Positions 24,893 to 36,248 of a DNA stretch of 64,000 nucleotides are shown here, one piece after another. The position numbers and the translations under genes are program-made. Where the stretch lies: the NCBI RefSeq assembly GCF_900496995.4, contig NC_044005.1, positions 29,368,363 to 29,432,362 of the forward strand, read 5' to 3'. This DNA is from Aquila chrysaetos chrysaetos. Its lineage: Eukaryota > Chordata > Aves > Accipitriformes > Accipitridae. Numbering within the stretch: position 1 is the first letter of the stretch; each line of letters opens with the position of its first letter. The notes beneath the pieces were generated by a model. It saw only the letters and a list, made by a program, of their open reading frames with translations, made no database searches and was not told the origin of the DNA.

Positions 24893-25140
24893 CTGAAAGC
24901 CCATCTAGCCTAGTATTTTGTCTCCTACAGTGACCAAAAGCAGGTGCTTGGGGAAAAGTATAGGAACAGAAAGGCATAAAGTCGTATTTCCTCCGAATAT
25001 CCTTGCAACTGCCAGCAGTCTTTGGCTCAGGCAATTTCTGAGTGGTGGCTTTGTTTTTAATAGATTTAATAGGTTGGCTTTTCCATCTATTCACTTTTGA
25101 CCTCTTGTAAACATTCAGCATCCTCAGGAGATTGTGAAAG
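24893..25140 (-). mobile_element. CR1 LINE 3' end, reverse orientation
   Basis: Read on the + strand, CCATCTAGCCTAGTATTTTG, then CTACAGTGACCAAAAGCAGG, then TGCTTGGGGAAAAGTATAGG, and later TTTAATAGATTTAATAGGTTGG and CATTCAGCATCCTCAGGAGATTG, follow the order of the reverse complement of the old reptile/bird CR1 3' region. That region has blocks for CCATCTAGCCCAGTATCC, ACAGTGGCCAAAAGCAG and CAACATCCTGTGGC. The element is 5'-truncated and diverged. A 195-residue open frame overlaps it on the minus strand but does not read as reverse transcriptase. Confidence 0.8.
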
Positions 25141-25149
25141 ACGATGAAG

Positions 25150-26420
25150 GAAAGGGAGTGCTCACCTGGGGAGAGAGGTGTCCAGGGCTTCGGGCCATGT
25201 TCCAGCAAGAGCTTGTCTTTCCCATGAAATAGCCACCGGGTAGCCATGAGCAGGGACTGGAGCTGACACCACCTCTTCTTCCTAAATGTTTTCCCAGTTG
25301 CTCTTTCTTCCACAACAAAAGAAATTTTGAAGAGTCTACACGAAGCAGCACCATGCCAAAGGTGAGGCATGGGAGACCCACCAGCCTGGGTGCTCCCAAG
25401 ACACAGCGGGAGGAAGGGATGCAACCCAGGTCCCCAGTGCATTAACTACTGACCTGGTGAAAAAAGAGAGCAGAGGTGGTTTCCAAAGAAAGCACCAGCT
25501 GCCCCTGGTGTCCCAAGCCCGCTCCAGCAAGGCTCTGCAGAATAGTGGGTTGATGATCCTGGAGAACCTTGGCTCTGCATGGGGGCTGAAGCATTGGACT
25601 CTCAGCAGTGGAAGTCCTTTGCCACATGAAAGTGTGGCATTCACAGACCTCAGGCTGGGCTCAGACAGCCGCTGAGACAGTTCTTATTGTCACAGCTTTG
25701 AACCGAAGCGTCTGAGTTCTGCCCGAGTCCCACGCTTGCATCCCTCCTAGAGCTGGATGCATGTCAGCCTGTCATTGCTCTGCCATTCCCGATGCTGGTG
25801 CTCTGCCTAAGTAAAAGCCAGTTAAGAACCTTTAAAGCTGTTCCTACAAGACTTAATATAATAACAATAATATTTAAAAGATGTAACATTAATGAACACT
25901 AATTAATCAATATTATTTATTTTAACTATCAACAGTACTACTTCAACACACTAATAACATTTTAAAGTACCCATAATAGCTTTTTAATTTTAAGAGCAAT
26001 AATCAGAAGAATCACCTGCTTCCCCTGCCAGATGTCAAGGAACAAACCAATGTTTCTATTTCTCATCAGAAGACCCACATAATCTTTTCACATATTCATC
26101 TGCCCAAATCAATGAAGTGTGCCACATAGTCTCCCCAGATCTGAGGTCTTTCTGAAGGGGAAGAGGAAAAACAGATATGAAGAAGGATGCACCATGCTTA
26201 GGGAGCTTTACTAGGGAGAGCTTTTGACAATCCTTGCAAAATGCCATTTTCAAGATGGCACATACGCATGAAAATCAGAAAGAGGGTTTGCAATTCAGCA
26301 GTCAGTGCAGCTTGTGGGTTACGAAGCTGGAGCAGCACCAAGACACTGATGAGAAGAGTGCAGCCGTTCAATGGCTTCTAGCAGCTGCTGAGGAACGGAC
26401 TGAGAGAGGGAGATGGCAGG
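25150..26420. other. Intergenic; no gene recognised
   Basis: A GC-moderate half is followed by an AT-rich stretch at 25850-26000 rich in TAATAA motifs. The 5' continuation of the reverse CR1 is not recognisable here. Confidence 0.5.
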
Positions 26421-26427
26421 TTAGCAG

Positions 26428-26990
26428 TGTGCTGGTTTGGACTGGTGTAGAGTTAATTTTCTTCACAGTAGCTAGTATGGGGCTAAGTTTTGGATTTGTG
26501 CTGGAAACAGTATTGATAATACAGGGAAGTTTTTGTTCTGGCTGAGCGGTGCTTACCCAGCGCCAAGGCCTTTTCTGCTCTTCACCCCACCCCACCAGCG
26601 AGTAGGCTGGGGAGTTGGGAGGGGACACAGCTGGGACAGCTGACCCCGACTGACCCAAGGGATATTCCAGATCATATGATGTCATGCTCAGCAATAAAAG
26701 CTGGGGGAAGAAGAAGGAAGGGGAGGGGGGGTGTTTGGAGCGATGGTGTTTGTCTTCCCAAGTAACCCTTACGCGTGATGGAGCCCTGCTTTCCTGGAGA
26801 TGGCTGAACACCTGCCTGCCCGTGGGAAGCAGGAATTAATTCCTTGTTTCGCTTTGCCTATTAAACTGTCTTTATCTCAACCCACGAGTTTTCTCACTTC
26901 TACTCCTCCAATTCTCTTCCCCATCCCACCGGGGGAGGGAGGGAGTGAGCTGCGTGGTGCTTAGTTGCCAGCTGGGGTTAAACCACGACA
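26428..26990 (+). mobile_element. Solo LTR of an avian endogenous retrovirus (ERVL-like)
   Basis: The 563-bp element starts TGTGCTGGTTT and ends AAACCACGACA. The ends form an imperfect inverted repeat, and both sides are flanked by the 5-bp direct repeat AGCAG (26423-26427 and 26991-26995), the target-site duplication. A TATA-position element AATAAAAG is at 26693-26700 and a poly(A) signal ATTAAA at 26860-26865, in + orientation. No gag, pol or env sequence adjoins it, so the provirus was reduced by LTR-LTR recombination. I recognise this LTR type as widespread in birds. The 5-bp duplication suits class III (ERVL), but the class is inferred. The intact duplication and ends suggest it is fairly young compared with the CR1 pieces nearby. 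Confidence 0.9.
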
Positions 26991-27899
26991 AGCAGGAAAG
27001 TAAACGGAGGAAGCGAGGACAAGGGCAGTAGTAGAGAATCTAAGTGCCTTTGCCAGCATGAGCGTCCCAAGATGGTCAAATGTGGATCAGCAAGAGGTGG
27101 CATTCCCTCAAGCCCTGCCCTGCCCACAGTCTTGCTTGTCTCAGAAGAGACTGTGCAGTCAGGCTGAGCAAGGGGAGAGGTTTGCTCTGAAATACAGTGA
27201 CACAATGGCACAAGGCAACGATTTAATGCAAACAGCCCTAGAGGCTGAGGTCTGCAGGTCCTGCACCTTGCTCCTCCCACGTCTCCGATATGGTTAATGG
27301 TGCACAGGACAGGTTACAAACACCTGCATCAGGCTTTCTAGCATTCACAGTCAATAGGCAGGGAGGAGCAGGCGTGTAATGATGCTTGCCCAGAGTAACT
27401 CCAAATTGCTCAGGAAGGTGGGGCGTAGGGCAGCCCGTCCTTGGGCAGGACACCCTGCAGGCAGGGCCCCCCCACCTTTGGGCTCAAGCCAGCGTGCTCC
27501 GTACTGCACCGAGCTCTTGCCATTAGGGATCTCTGCAATACACATGTTGGTGGCATTTACATCAGGTCTGAATGGAGCTGGAGGATTTAGCTACCGGCTT
27601 TCAACTGCCTTGAGATGTGGAATAGTTTTCAAAGGGTGTGAAAATCCCCTGACCCAGAACATCTCTAGAAAGCTTGAAGGCCCTGCAAGTAGCTGTGGAG
27701 AAGGAGCTTACTAGAAGGTTTATGTAGTGGCTAGAGAACACCTTTGGTTCTTGTTTATGAAGAATTTCTTGTCCGTACATGGTATTTTACCCCAGTTCTG
27801 ATACGTTTAATACTTTGTTCCCTGGAGATTTAAAGTACGCATATTTTCATCAATTCTCCTCAGTTTCTGTCTGTCGCTTGTAATACTAGGTAACAGCAA

Positions 27900-28620
27900 A
27901 TCGGCGAGAGCGCCACACAGCCTGACATGGACTTCCCCAAAGATGCATCCGGAGGCCGGGAACAACCTTGCCGCCTCGGCATCCTAGCTCGTCCCGACCC
28001 AGATTCCCGGAAAGGGGCTTCCCGGCCCTGCCACGAATGCCGCGCCGAGCGCCGGCAGGCTTGGGCTGCGCCCAACAGCGCCCTTATCGACCCGCGACGC
28101 AACGACGACCGATGACTCCACGCGTGCGAGGGGAGATCGGGACGCACCTTGGCGGTCAACACGCGGTAAAGCCGCCGCCGCTCGCGCGGGGAGGCACACC
28201 GCCACCTCCGTGGGTCGGTCACCGAAGGCGAGACGAGTTTTGCGAGCTCTGAAGCCCCGCCGCTCCCGCAAAGCGGCCCCGGCCTCTCGGCGGGGACGCT
28301 TCGGTTTTCTGCCGGGCTCAGGCACCGCTAGAGGGAAACCCCGCACCACCCTCGGCACCTCCCCGGGGGCTGCCGCCGGGCGGCGGGGGGGGGCGCCGGG
28401 ACAGCGGCCGCCGGGCGGCGCCGGGGGTCGGGCTCCTCCCGGCGGGGCGCCGGGGCTGGGGGGCTGGCGGCAGCGGCACCCTTCCCCTTCTCTTTCCCTT
28501 TCCCCTTCCCCTTCCTTCCCCTTCCCCCCGCCCCGCACCGGCACGGCGGGGGGAGCCGGACGGAGGCGGAGGGTGCCGCACCAAACGTGCCACGAAGGAC
28601 GAGGGGGAAGTAAGGATAAA
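27900..28620. promoter_or_regulatory. Orphan CpG island upstream of NFKBIA
   Basis: About 700 bases of dense CpG, with G-runs (28381-28410) and a pyrimidine tract, lie about 13 kb upstream of NFKBIA. No known first exon is recognisable. The 186-, 148- and 91-codon frames are low-complexity Arg/Pro/Gly-rich. A good 5' splice-site match, AA then GTAAGG, occurs at 28610 on the + strand at the island edge, so it may start a non-coding transcript. This is inferred. Confidence 0.7.
28479..28529 (+). repeat. 51-nt pure pyrimidine tract (CCTT-rich)
   Basis: An uninterrupted C/T run made mostly of CTTCCC units lies within the CpG island. Such mirror-like polypurine-polypyrimidine tracts can form triplex (H-DNA) structures and are length-unstable. 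Confidence 0.9.
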
Positions 28621-29034
28621 ATAGAAGAAGAATTGTCGTTTAAAATTAAGCCCTAATAAACTGAGGAGCGACTGCTGGGAGGGGTGCTAAAGTTTCTGGG
28701 GGTACACGGGCACTCCTCTCTCTCAGACCAGTGGGCACAGATCTTAATTTTAATTTAATTATTTGCCAGAAACAGCTTCCTCCTCGTTCTCTTCATCTTA
28801 CCAGTACGGAAATCTCCTCTGCCGGCTGGAAACCCTTCACCCATTTAGCTCCTAAAAAGACAGTACTCTTCCAAACCGCTACTGAATTGTTTGTTTCTAA
28901 CAAGATAGCTATCAAAGGACAGAGCAATGACACAAAAGTTTATGAGAATTATCATCAGCGTTGTAACATACTACGCTTAGCTTCTATAATAGACGTTTCC
29001 TCCCCCAGTTTTTGTCTTTGAAGAAAACAATCCC

Positions 29035-30022
29035 CAGTTCTTTACCTTATCCATAAGTGATCTAGTAAAGGGAGTGAAAAGCAAAGCAGCAAAGGCTGCA
29101 GCTGATACGGAATTATTCAGAAAAGATTAAACTACAGCTGAGAAGTGCGAAACATTTCATAATGTGATGTAGCAGAGCAGTAAGAAGTCAGATTTTGCAT
29201 TAAATTCCACATTAACAAACGCACTACGCAGCACCTGAGGGGAAAAAGCTATTTATACATGTCGCGGGTTTTAAATTAACTGTTTTTACTAGGAAACAAA
29301 TCTCAGAGCCATGGTGGATACTTGAGATCAGGGTTCCATGGCGGGCAAAACAGCAGAAAGAATTATCAGAATGAATAGGAAGAAATACACAAAAAAGCAG
29401 AAAACATCATTTTACCTTTCTATAAATCCTTCTTAAATACAGTTTGCACCCTGTATCAAAGAGATAGCCAGAAAAAAATAGGTTCTGTAAAAGGTGACCA
29501 GGTATGGAAAGGCTCTCATATGAGAAAAAAACTAACCGGGTTAGAAGCAGGACTAGCTGAAGCTTGGAAAGGAGACAGCAGAGGGTGGTAACAGCTCAGT
29601 CACATCACAGGTGGCCTAAAAAGGTGAAGAACAAATCTCATTCCCTGTTTCACATAACAGAAGTATTCCTTTTTCTCAATTAAAATACCACCTAGTAGTT
29701 TTAAAACAAACACCAGGAAGTTTTGGTGGAGTTTTCTTTTCAGTACATGCATAATTAAATCTCATTGTCACAAGATATTGTGGAGACCAAAGATGTGGAG
29801 AGGCCCACCAAGGGATTAGGTAAATTCATTGCAGCTAAATCCACAAGTAGCTGCCAAACACAGGTGCGTGGGAAGCTCCTAAAGCTCTGAAAGCTGGATG
29901 CGCAGTCCAGGAGCAGGGCCATTACATATTTATCTGCTTATATTTTTTCTTCCCTAGGTGTCTCCAGTTAGCCACTGTCAGAGAGAGACTGCTGGACTAC
30001 ATGACCTGGCATGGCATAGCCA
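29035..30022 (+). mobile_element. Ancient CR1 LINE fragment: end of reverse transcriptase ORF plus 3' UTR
   Basis: Blocks occur in the canonical CR1 order: CATAAGTGATCTAGTAAAGG (29053), GCAGCTGATAC, CTCATATGAG then GCTTGGAAAGGAGACAG (29516-29581), CACCAGGAAGT, CACAAGATATTGTGGAG (29769), AAATTCATTG, and the terminal TTAGCCACTGTCAGAGAGAGACTGC then GACCTGGCATGGCATAGCC (ending about 30021). These match the amniote CR1 blocks for CATAAATGATCTGG, GCAGATGATAC, CATATGAGGAG, CTTGGAAAAGAGACG, CACAGGATGTTGTG and TGGCCACTGTCAGAGACAGG. The reading frame is destroyed by many stops and gaps. About 1 kb of the 3' end is kept, and its age is old. Confidence 0.85.
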
Positions 30023-31889
30023 AGTGGGAAAGCTGGATCACAGCAAGGCTGTGATTTTCTGAAGTTCATATGAAACTTAGGTTGGAGCTGGGAAGTGACT
30101 TCACACCTACAAAGCATCATATCAGGGATACAGCAACGTGTAACCGCAGGGGCAGTTTCCCTGCACAAACGTGTGCCAGAGTTTCACTTGCTGGTCTGAA
30201 AATGAACCCGGCAGTAAAAGCGATTAGCAGTGGAAAGACACTAGACAGCTGTAATTATCTAAATGCCTTCCTATTAACCATGTGAGAAACTAAATCCTCA
30301 CAATCACATTCGTTAGTAAATGCTAATGACAAACTAACTACATGAAGTTTCATTTGATTAGGTAGAAGAATTCTACTCCAATATGATTATGTTACACAGA
30401 ATGACCTAAAAAAGATAAACCCAGCCTGCCTCAGAGAGCAAATGAACGTTAATACTAGCAGACAGGCAGAGAAGCCCTGTCCTCGCGGTACAAGGGCCGC
30501 TCCTGCTGCCCCCATGTGCTACCAACAGCATAGCCTGGCTCCCTCAGCTGATGGCAAATGTTCCCACCTCAGTGGGGCAGCTCCTGCCCCCGCTGCCAGA
30601 CCTGCTGCAGATGTCGAGCGCAAGCGGGACTGAGCCGGTCCTGCTGCGGCACGTCGTGGTGATTCACTGCGTCTTAGCCCCATTTAGAAAACCCTGCAAT
30701 GTCATAGTGAGAACAGATAGTGGGCAGCAGGAGAAATTCACCTTGTTGATGCCTGCGCTGTTTTTCACCCGAGGGGAACAACGTGGTTCAATGGATGGGG
30801 CATCAGCATGAGAGGCGTGAGCGCAGCCTGATGGCCGCTGACCTCAGAGGCGCCGGGTTTTCGCCATCCCTGGCACCCTGTGTTGCGAAAGTGCGTCACC
30901 GGTCCCTACGCCAGACGCGCTCGCTCCTTCCTGCTTTTGCAGAGCATGAGAAGAGCTGAACATAACATTTTCTACAGAGATGTGAAAATACCACGGCAGA
31001 CATCAGTTTTCAGGGCAAGCTGCCTTCTTGGTACCTTTGCCGATTCCTTTCTTGAAATACTGATAAAACCCAAGCTTTCCTGAATTCATCTCTTCCGAGC
31101 ACCCACAGATATCAGCTAAGATGAGCAGGTCTGTTGGCAGCGGGAATGGAGGAGCTCACTGCACCTTTGCAGGAAGACTGAGGGCAATTCCAGCACCAAC
31201 CTGAATCCCACTGGATCTGTAACATCCACCATTTCTAGATATGCAGGTACTGTGGTGGCAAGCATGATGCCAGTGTCCAGATGAAACAAAACAACATCCA
31301 TACATAATAAAATGGACCATGTATCACAGTCCCTCCAGAGCACGAAGCACTTCGGAGAAGACCTGTGTGCCTCCAGAGCCGAGGTACCACAGTGATGAGG
31401 ACATGAGGAGAGAGTAAAAGCCTGTGCCAGAGGGTCCATTTCCAACATGAGTTAAAGAGTGTGACTTGTTCTTGGCTGAAACTGTAATCGTCGTTTTTAA
31501 GCATGAGTTCCCTCCATACCCCTTTATTCTCAGGCAGATGATGTGGATTTCTGGTGCTTGTGTGATTTTGCCCAGTCGTCCAGTGTAGGAGATTCAGAGC
31601 CCCGTGAGACCCTTTGGGCAAGGAGGCAGAAAGGAGAACGTAGCCTCTCCTGAGAGGCCACACCACGTTTCTGTGCAGGCACAAGTCCCTCCAAAGCCCA
31701 CGAAAGCTGCTGCCTGCCCAGTCGAAGGGCCCCTAGACGTCATCGCACTGCTCTTCTTCTGCTCCCCAGCCTGACTGGTGGACACTGTGTCTGCTGTTGG
31801 CAGCCCAGAGGCAACACGTGCACAGAGGCCACAGGGCAGGCAGGTGCCCGAGCACCCGGCTGCTCCGCAGCCCCATCCTGTCATAACAC

Positions 31890-32095
31890 TGCAGGTGAAT
31901 TCTTTATACATAATCAAATAAACCAGAACGTTATTAGATTTGAATTAGCATTCACTAACACAATTGATTGTGTGGATTTAGTCATCTAAATGGTCAATGC
32001 TAGGACATTTGGATAATTATTACTGTTTAGTGATATTTCTTCAGCTAATTGTTTTTATTGAATGACTCACTTTGATGATGCAGCTGAAACTAGTG
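31890..32095. other. Candidate enhancer-like element with AP-1 site
   Basis: Low-GC, non-repetitive block with TAAT cores (TTGAATTAGCATTC, GGATAATTATTACTG), CAATTG, and a perfect AP-1 site TGACTCA (32063-32069) in GAATGACTCACTT. It lies about 9 kb upstream of NFKBIA. Regulatory role inferred. Confidence 0.3.
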
Positions 32096-35000
32096 TGCAG
32101 CTGGGCTCCCGAGGACAGGCTTTTATCTGCCCAATCCACCTCCCAGAGGCTCCATCCTTCCTGTAAGACAGCACATTTGGGTGCCTCCGGATGGTCCTTG
32201 GGAAAGGAACCATTTGGGAACTGTTCCTGTCTCTGCCAACGCGTGCTTGATCATATGTGGGATGATTTCTTACAGCAGCTCACCCCAACAGGGTTAAAAA
32301 AAACTGAGCTAAACTAAGCCGAAGTGGGGTTTTTCCAAACTTCGCTTGAGCGGGTGCCACCTGTGAGGGCAGCAGTGCAACAGCCCACGTAAGCTGAGAT
32401 ATTTCCTCCTCCACCCTCTTAAGCACACCCCACCCTCGCCCCCATGAGCAAAGACCTCGCTTATGCTGCCCTCCTGCCCCCTCTTCCACAGAGGGGCTCA
32501 GCCTGGGTTTGGGGGAGTGGGGCAGCGGGGCTGAGCCCCAGCCCCGCAGCAGTGCCTGCCTGCGTGGGAGGGCTCGTGCAGTGGTCAAGCTCTGGGCATC
32601 TGCCCACAGGCGTCCCTCACCACATGCAGAGGGACATAGGTAAGGTTCTGCCTGCACAGCACCATGCCAATGTAGAGAGCTCAGAGCTGGTGTTAAAGTT
32701 TTCCCACCTGGAGCTGTCTCAAATAGCCCAAAGGAGCAGTACCTGCTGCTCCAGCAGCAAGAGTGTACCCATGCCTGCTTCCCTGTGATCAACAGCTTCC
32801 TCTAGGTACGAGGTCTCCTTGGACCACTGTTGTGCTCCCCGGGATTGGTAGCATGAAAGCAATGTTTATCAGAGACCTCTAGATGAGGCAGCTGAGGGAA
32901 GGTACTAAGGGATACAGGAGTGTGATTAGGTCTCATAGTCATGCTGTGCCTGAAACTGGGTGATCTGGCCTGGTTTTCCTCCTACTATATGTTGTCATTT
33001 GAGATCAGCTAAGCCAAACATATGGAAGGAGTCACAGAGACCTGCAGGTAGTTCCCAACCAACAGGGGAGCAGGGGAGACTGCACCCCCAGCCCAGAGAG
33101 CTGGGAGCTGTCGCTTAGCCCCATGCAGGAGGGCTCAGCCTCCTCCATGGTCACACAGCCTGGGAGACCTTGAGGTGACGGGGACTTGATGCTGCTCGCT
33201 AGGAAGGGTGGGGAAGGGGACTCTCATGCACACAATCCACAGGTGCCCTTTTGCTGTTCATTACTCACTAGCTGATTGCTCACACACATCCCAGACGTCT
33301 TAAAGAAGTGCAAGACTACATGGGCACACAGCTTTGCCAAGCAGCGCCTGGAGGCTGTCCCGGGCAGAGGTCAGAGCACAGAAGTGCCAGTGGGACAGAC
33401 AGACACACCGAGTGACACCACCACAACAGGAACAGCAGGAACTGTGGGGGTGTGAGGACTCTCCTTAGAAGGGATGATACGAATATAATGTGATGGACAG
33501 GGTGTTGCTGTATATATACATAGAGGGTGAGACACAAGTTAATGGTACAGCCAGCTGAGTCCTGCAAGGGGCCAGGTTCCTGTAGGCTCCTGGGAGACGA
33601 GGATACTTTGACTGCGATGTCTTCTACCTCCCAGGTCTGCAGGGGCAAAAAACTGCCAGCTGGTGAGGATAAAAGAGGTAGCTGCGGTGGCCGTAGTGGG
33701 ATGCTGGGCTTTGGGAGGCAGGGGATAGAGCCGAAAAAAGGGTTTGAGTCTGTGGATGCAGGCAGAAGAAGAGTTAAATAGTGTGACTGTCAAACATTTG
33801 TTTCAAAGAGGGACCAATATGGCTTCTCTGCAGTGCTCTGGGGAAAATCACCCCCTCCCATCTCGCTTCCCTCACTGGCTTTCCCACAAATGTGTTTCAG
33901 AGCCTCCATGAAAATTCCTGTCTCAAGCATAAAACCAAACCCGTGGCCCTAAGTCTGTGTTGCCAGAGGTCAGGGTTTTCCCAAGCAGCTATATTTTTCC
34001 CTGCTCAGAAATTTGGTCTGGGAAGAACTCCAGGATTACCTTTTCCCTATTTGTCCAGGGTTCCCAGACATCTAGGGAAGGCTGGCACCGCATGCCCTCG
34101 GGGCTACGCTGTGGGCAGGCCCTCCAGACATCACCATGGCACACACACAGGAGAGGGAGTTCGCAGAAGAACTGAATTTACTGCCTGTGCACAAACTATC
34201 TGTCCAAGAAAGGCACGAGCTTATCCCGGAGAAATATTTCTGTCTGGGAGACACCACAGCCATAAGTTAGTAAACAATGCCCACGAAATGTGAAGAAATC
34301 AGAGCCCCAAAAGGCACACACTAAGCAGGAAATCATCCCAGGAACGGACACAGCCTTGGAAAGAGGTAAATTTAAACTCCGTCCAGGCTGGAAAATCTGC
34401 GTGCTGTCTCCATCTGCTCCCCCTTCCTCCCCAACGCAGCTCCAGTAATGAATCACTGGCCCTGGCACCCTCTGAAAGACGCACTGTTGCTTCCAGTTCC
34501 CGTTTACTATGTGCAGCTTGGGTACCGCAGGATGGGCAGGAAAGGCCACCCTCCGACCGCCGGCCCGGGCGGCAGAGGTGAAACAGCCCTGCAGGGCAGC
34601 GCTGCTCGTCCCCTGGCTCCCACAAGTCGTGGTGGCCCCAAACTCGCTGTCAGCCATCACCTGCCCCGGGCGGGAGTGGTCGTGCTCAGAGTAAGCAGTT
34701 GGCTGCAGGAAAATAAATAGGAATACAAGGGAACGAGAGCTGTGCGAGGAAATGAGGATTTTATTATAAACTGGTCTGGAGAACCTGTGTCCTGGGAGTG
34801 CAGGCAATACCCTGGGAGAGCATGCAGAGCATGGGATGTTTGGAGTTTGGAAGAATCTGCACTTAACACCCCTGCCTTTAGTCTCTCTCAGTCTGTAAAT
34901 CAGAGCTCACCTCACAACCCTATAAATGCAGCCTAGCTCTTTGCTGTCCCTTGGAGCTCTTCTCCCAGCTTGCTCTCCTGCAGAGAATAACTGAGCTAGC

Positions 35001-35680
35001 CCAGGCGCTACTGCAGCCCTGCTCTCATCAACAGCCATTTGTACAGGTGGAGGAAGGATGGGCTGGACCAGTACGTGGCACCAGAAGCACACCCAGCCCT
35101 GGGCAGTGCTGCACACACTCCCTGCTGGCACAGCCAATGCTCCAGCTCCAAGCACAGCCCACAACCACTCCAGAAAAAAATGAGGTTAAAACCTTAGGAA
35201 CTTCCCAAGCAGCGCCCTGGAGCACCCTGATGGGCGTTTTGCACTGAACGTTTAAAGCCAAGCCTCCCTTAGCACCACTACCTCAGCAGCAGCTGCTGCT
35301 GACACCCATTGTCAGTCTCAGGCAATTTGTGGGTGGCAAATCGGGGTTACCCCTCCCAGAGCCATGCGGTCTGCTGGGCATCGGGGCTCCAAAGGACTTT
35401 CAGCAGGAGAAGGAGCAGAGAGCCTGCCCTCCTCCAAAGAGGGTGTGCACAGGAGGAACCGACCTCGAGCCAGTCCCTCAGCTGGCAGTCCCAGGGCTTT
35501 TTCAGGAAGCACCCAGCCCAAAGTTCATCTTCTGTTGGGTTGTTTTTTTTTCTCTCAGGGTTATGGTCTCAGTATTGTCTAGTATTTCCTGCTTCCTCCC
35601 CTGGCAGCTCCCCTGCTAGCTCAGGCACACAGCTACAGCACTCAGTGCACTAGCCCCTGTGTTTGCCACATCCGTCCCCA

Positions 35681-35690
35681 GGGAAATCCC
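35681..35690 (+). promoter_or_regulatory. Distal NF-kappaB consensus site GGGAAATCCC
   Basis: Perfect kappaB consensus about 5.5 kb upstream of the NFKBIA start, 558 bases from another at 36239. About 16 chance matches per 64 kb are expected for the degenerate consensus, so function is uncertain. Confidence 0.35.
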
Positions 35691-36238
35691 TGGGCCCACA
35701 CGCAGTTCAGCTTCTAATTAAGGCTTGCTGTGTGCCTGTCTACGGCGGTGGGCTCCCACTGCTCATGGAGAAGCAGCGTACTGGCTTTTTATGTTTATCC
35801 AGGATGATTTGCACCCACCAGCTTTAAGCACGAGGGTTGCACAGGAGCACGAGGAGGCTCAGAGCAAACCATGTGCTGAAAGAGATGGTTCTCACTGCCC
35901 GTGCGCAGCCTCCTGCTCGGACAGCCCAGCGTAACTCAGTTCAGGTCTTTAGTTTCCTCAAAATATCATCTAATACCCCAGGGAAATTTGTATCCAGCTC
36001 CAGTTTGACCTTCTCGATCCGTAATCCAAACGGAAGGAAAAGCAGCTCCCTCCTCGGCATGGCCCCGTTGGCTGCCCGCACTCACCCTCTGCCAGGCAGA
36101 GCTCTCCCTCCCGAATTCTCACCGGGTCAGTTTTCTGCACGGTCCCACCATGCCACTCTCTCCACCTTTGCAAGATTCCTACTTGCTGGGAAGAAGTAGA
36201 GACTGTAACATTACCAAATGTCACAGCTGCCTGCAGGG

Positions 36239-36248
36239 GGAAAGTCCC
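36239..36248 (-). promoter_or_regulatory. Distal NF-kappaB consensus site (complement GGGACTTTCC)
   Basis: The + strand GGAAAGTCCC is the same decamer found twice in the NFKBIA introns, here about 4.9 kb upstream. It could belong to an upstream enhancer. Function is inferred. Confidence 0.35.

Noticed and set aside
24855..25442. 195-codon frame on the minus strand overlapping the CR1 fragment
   Set aside because: The overlapping CR1 portion is mainly its 3' untranslated end, and the translation shows no reverse transcriptase or other motif.
27984..28656. 186-, 148- and 91-codon frames on both strands
   Set aside because: CpG-island artefacts with low-complexity translation. I keep only the island itself.
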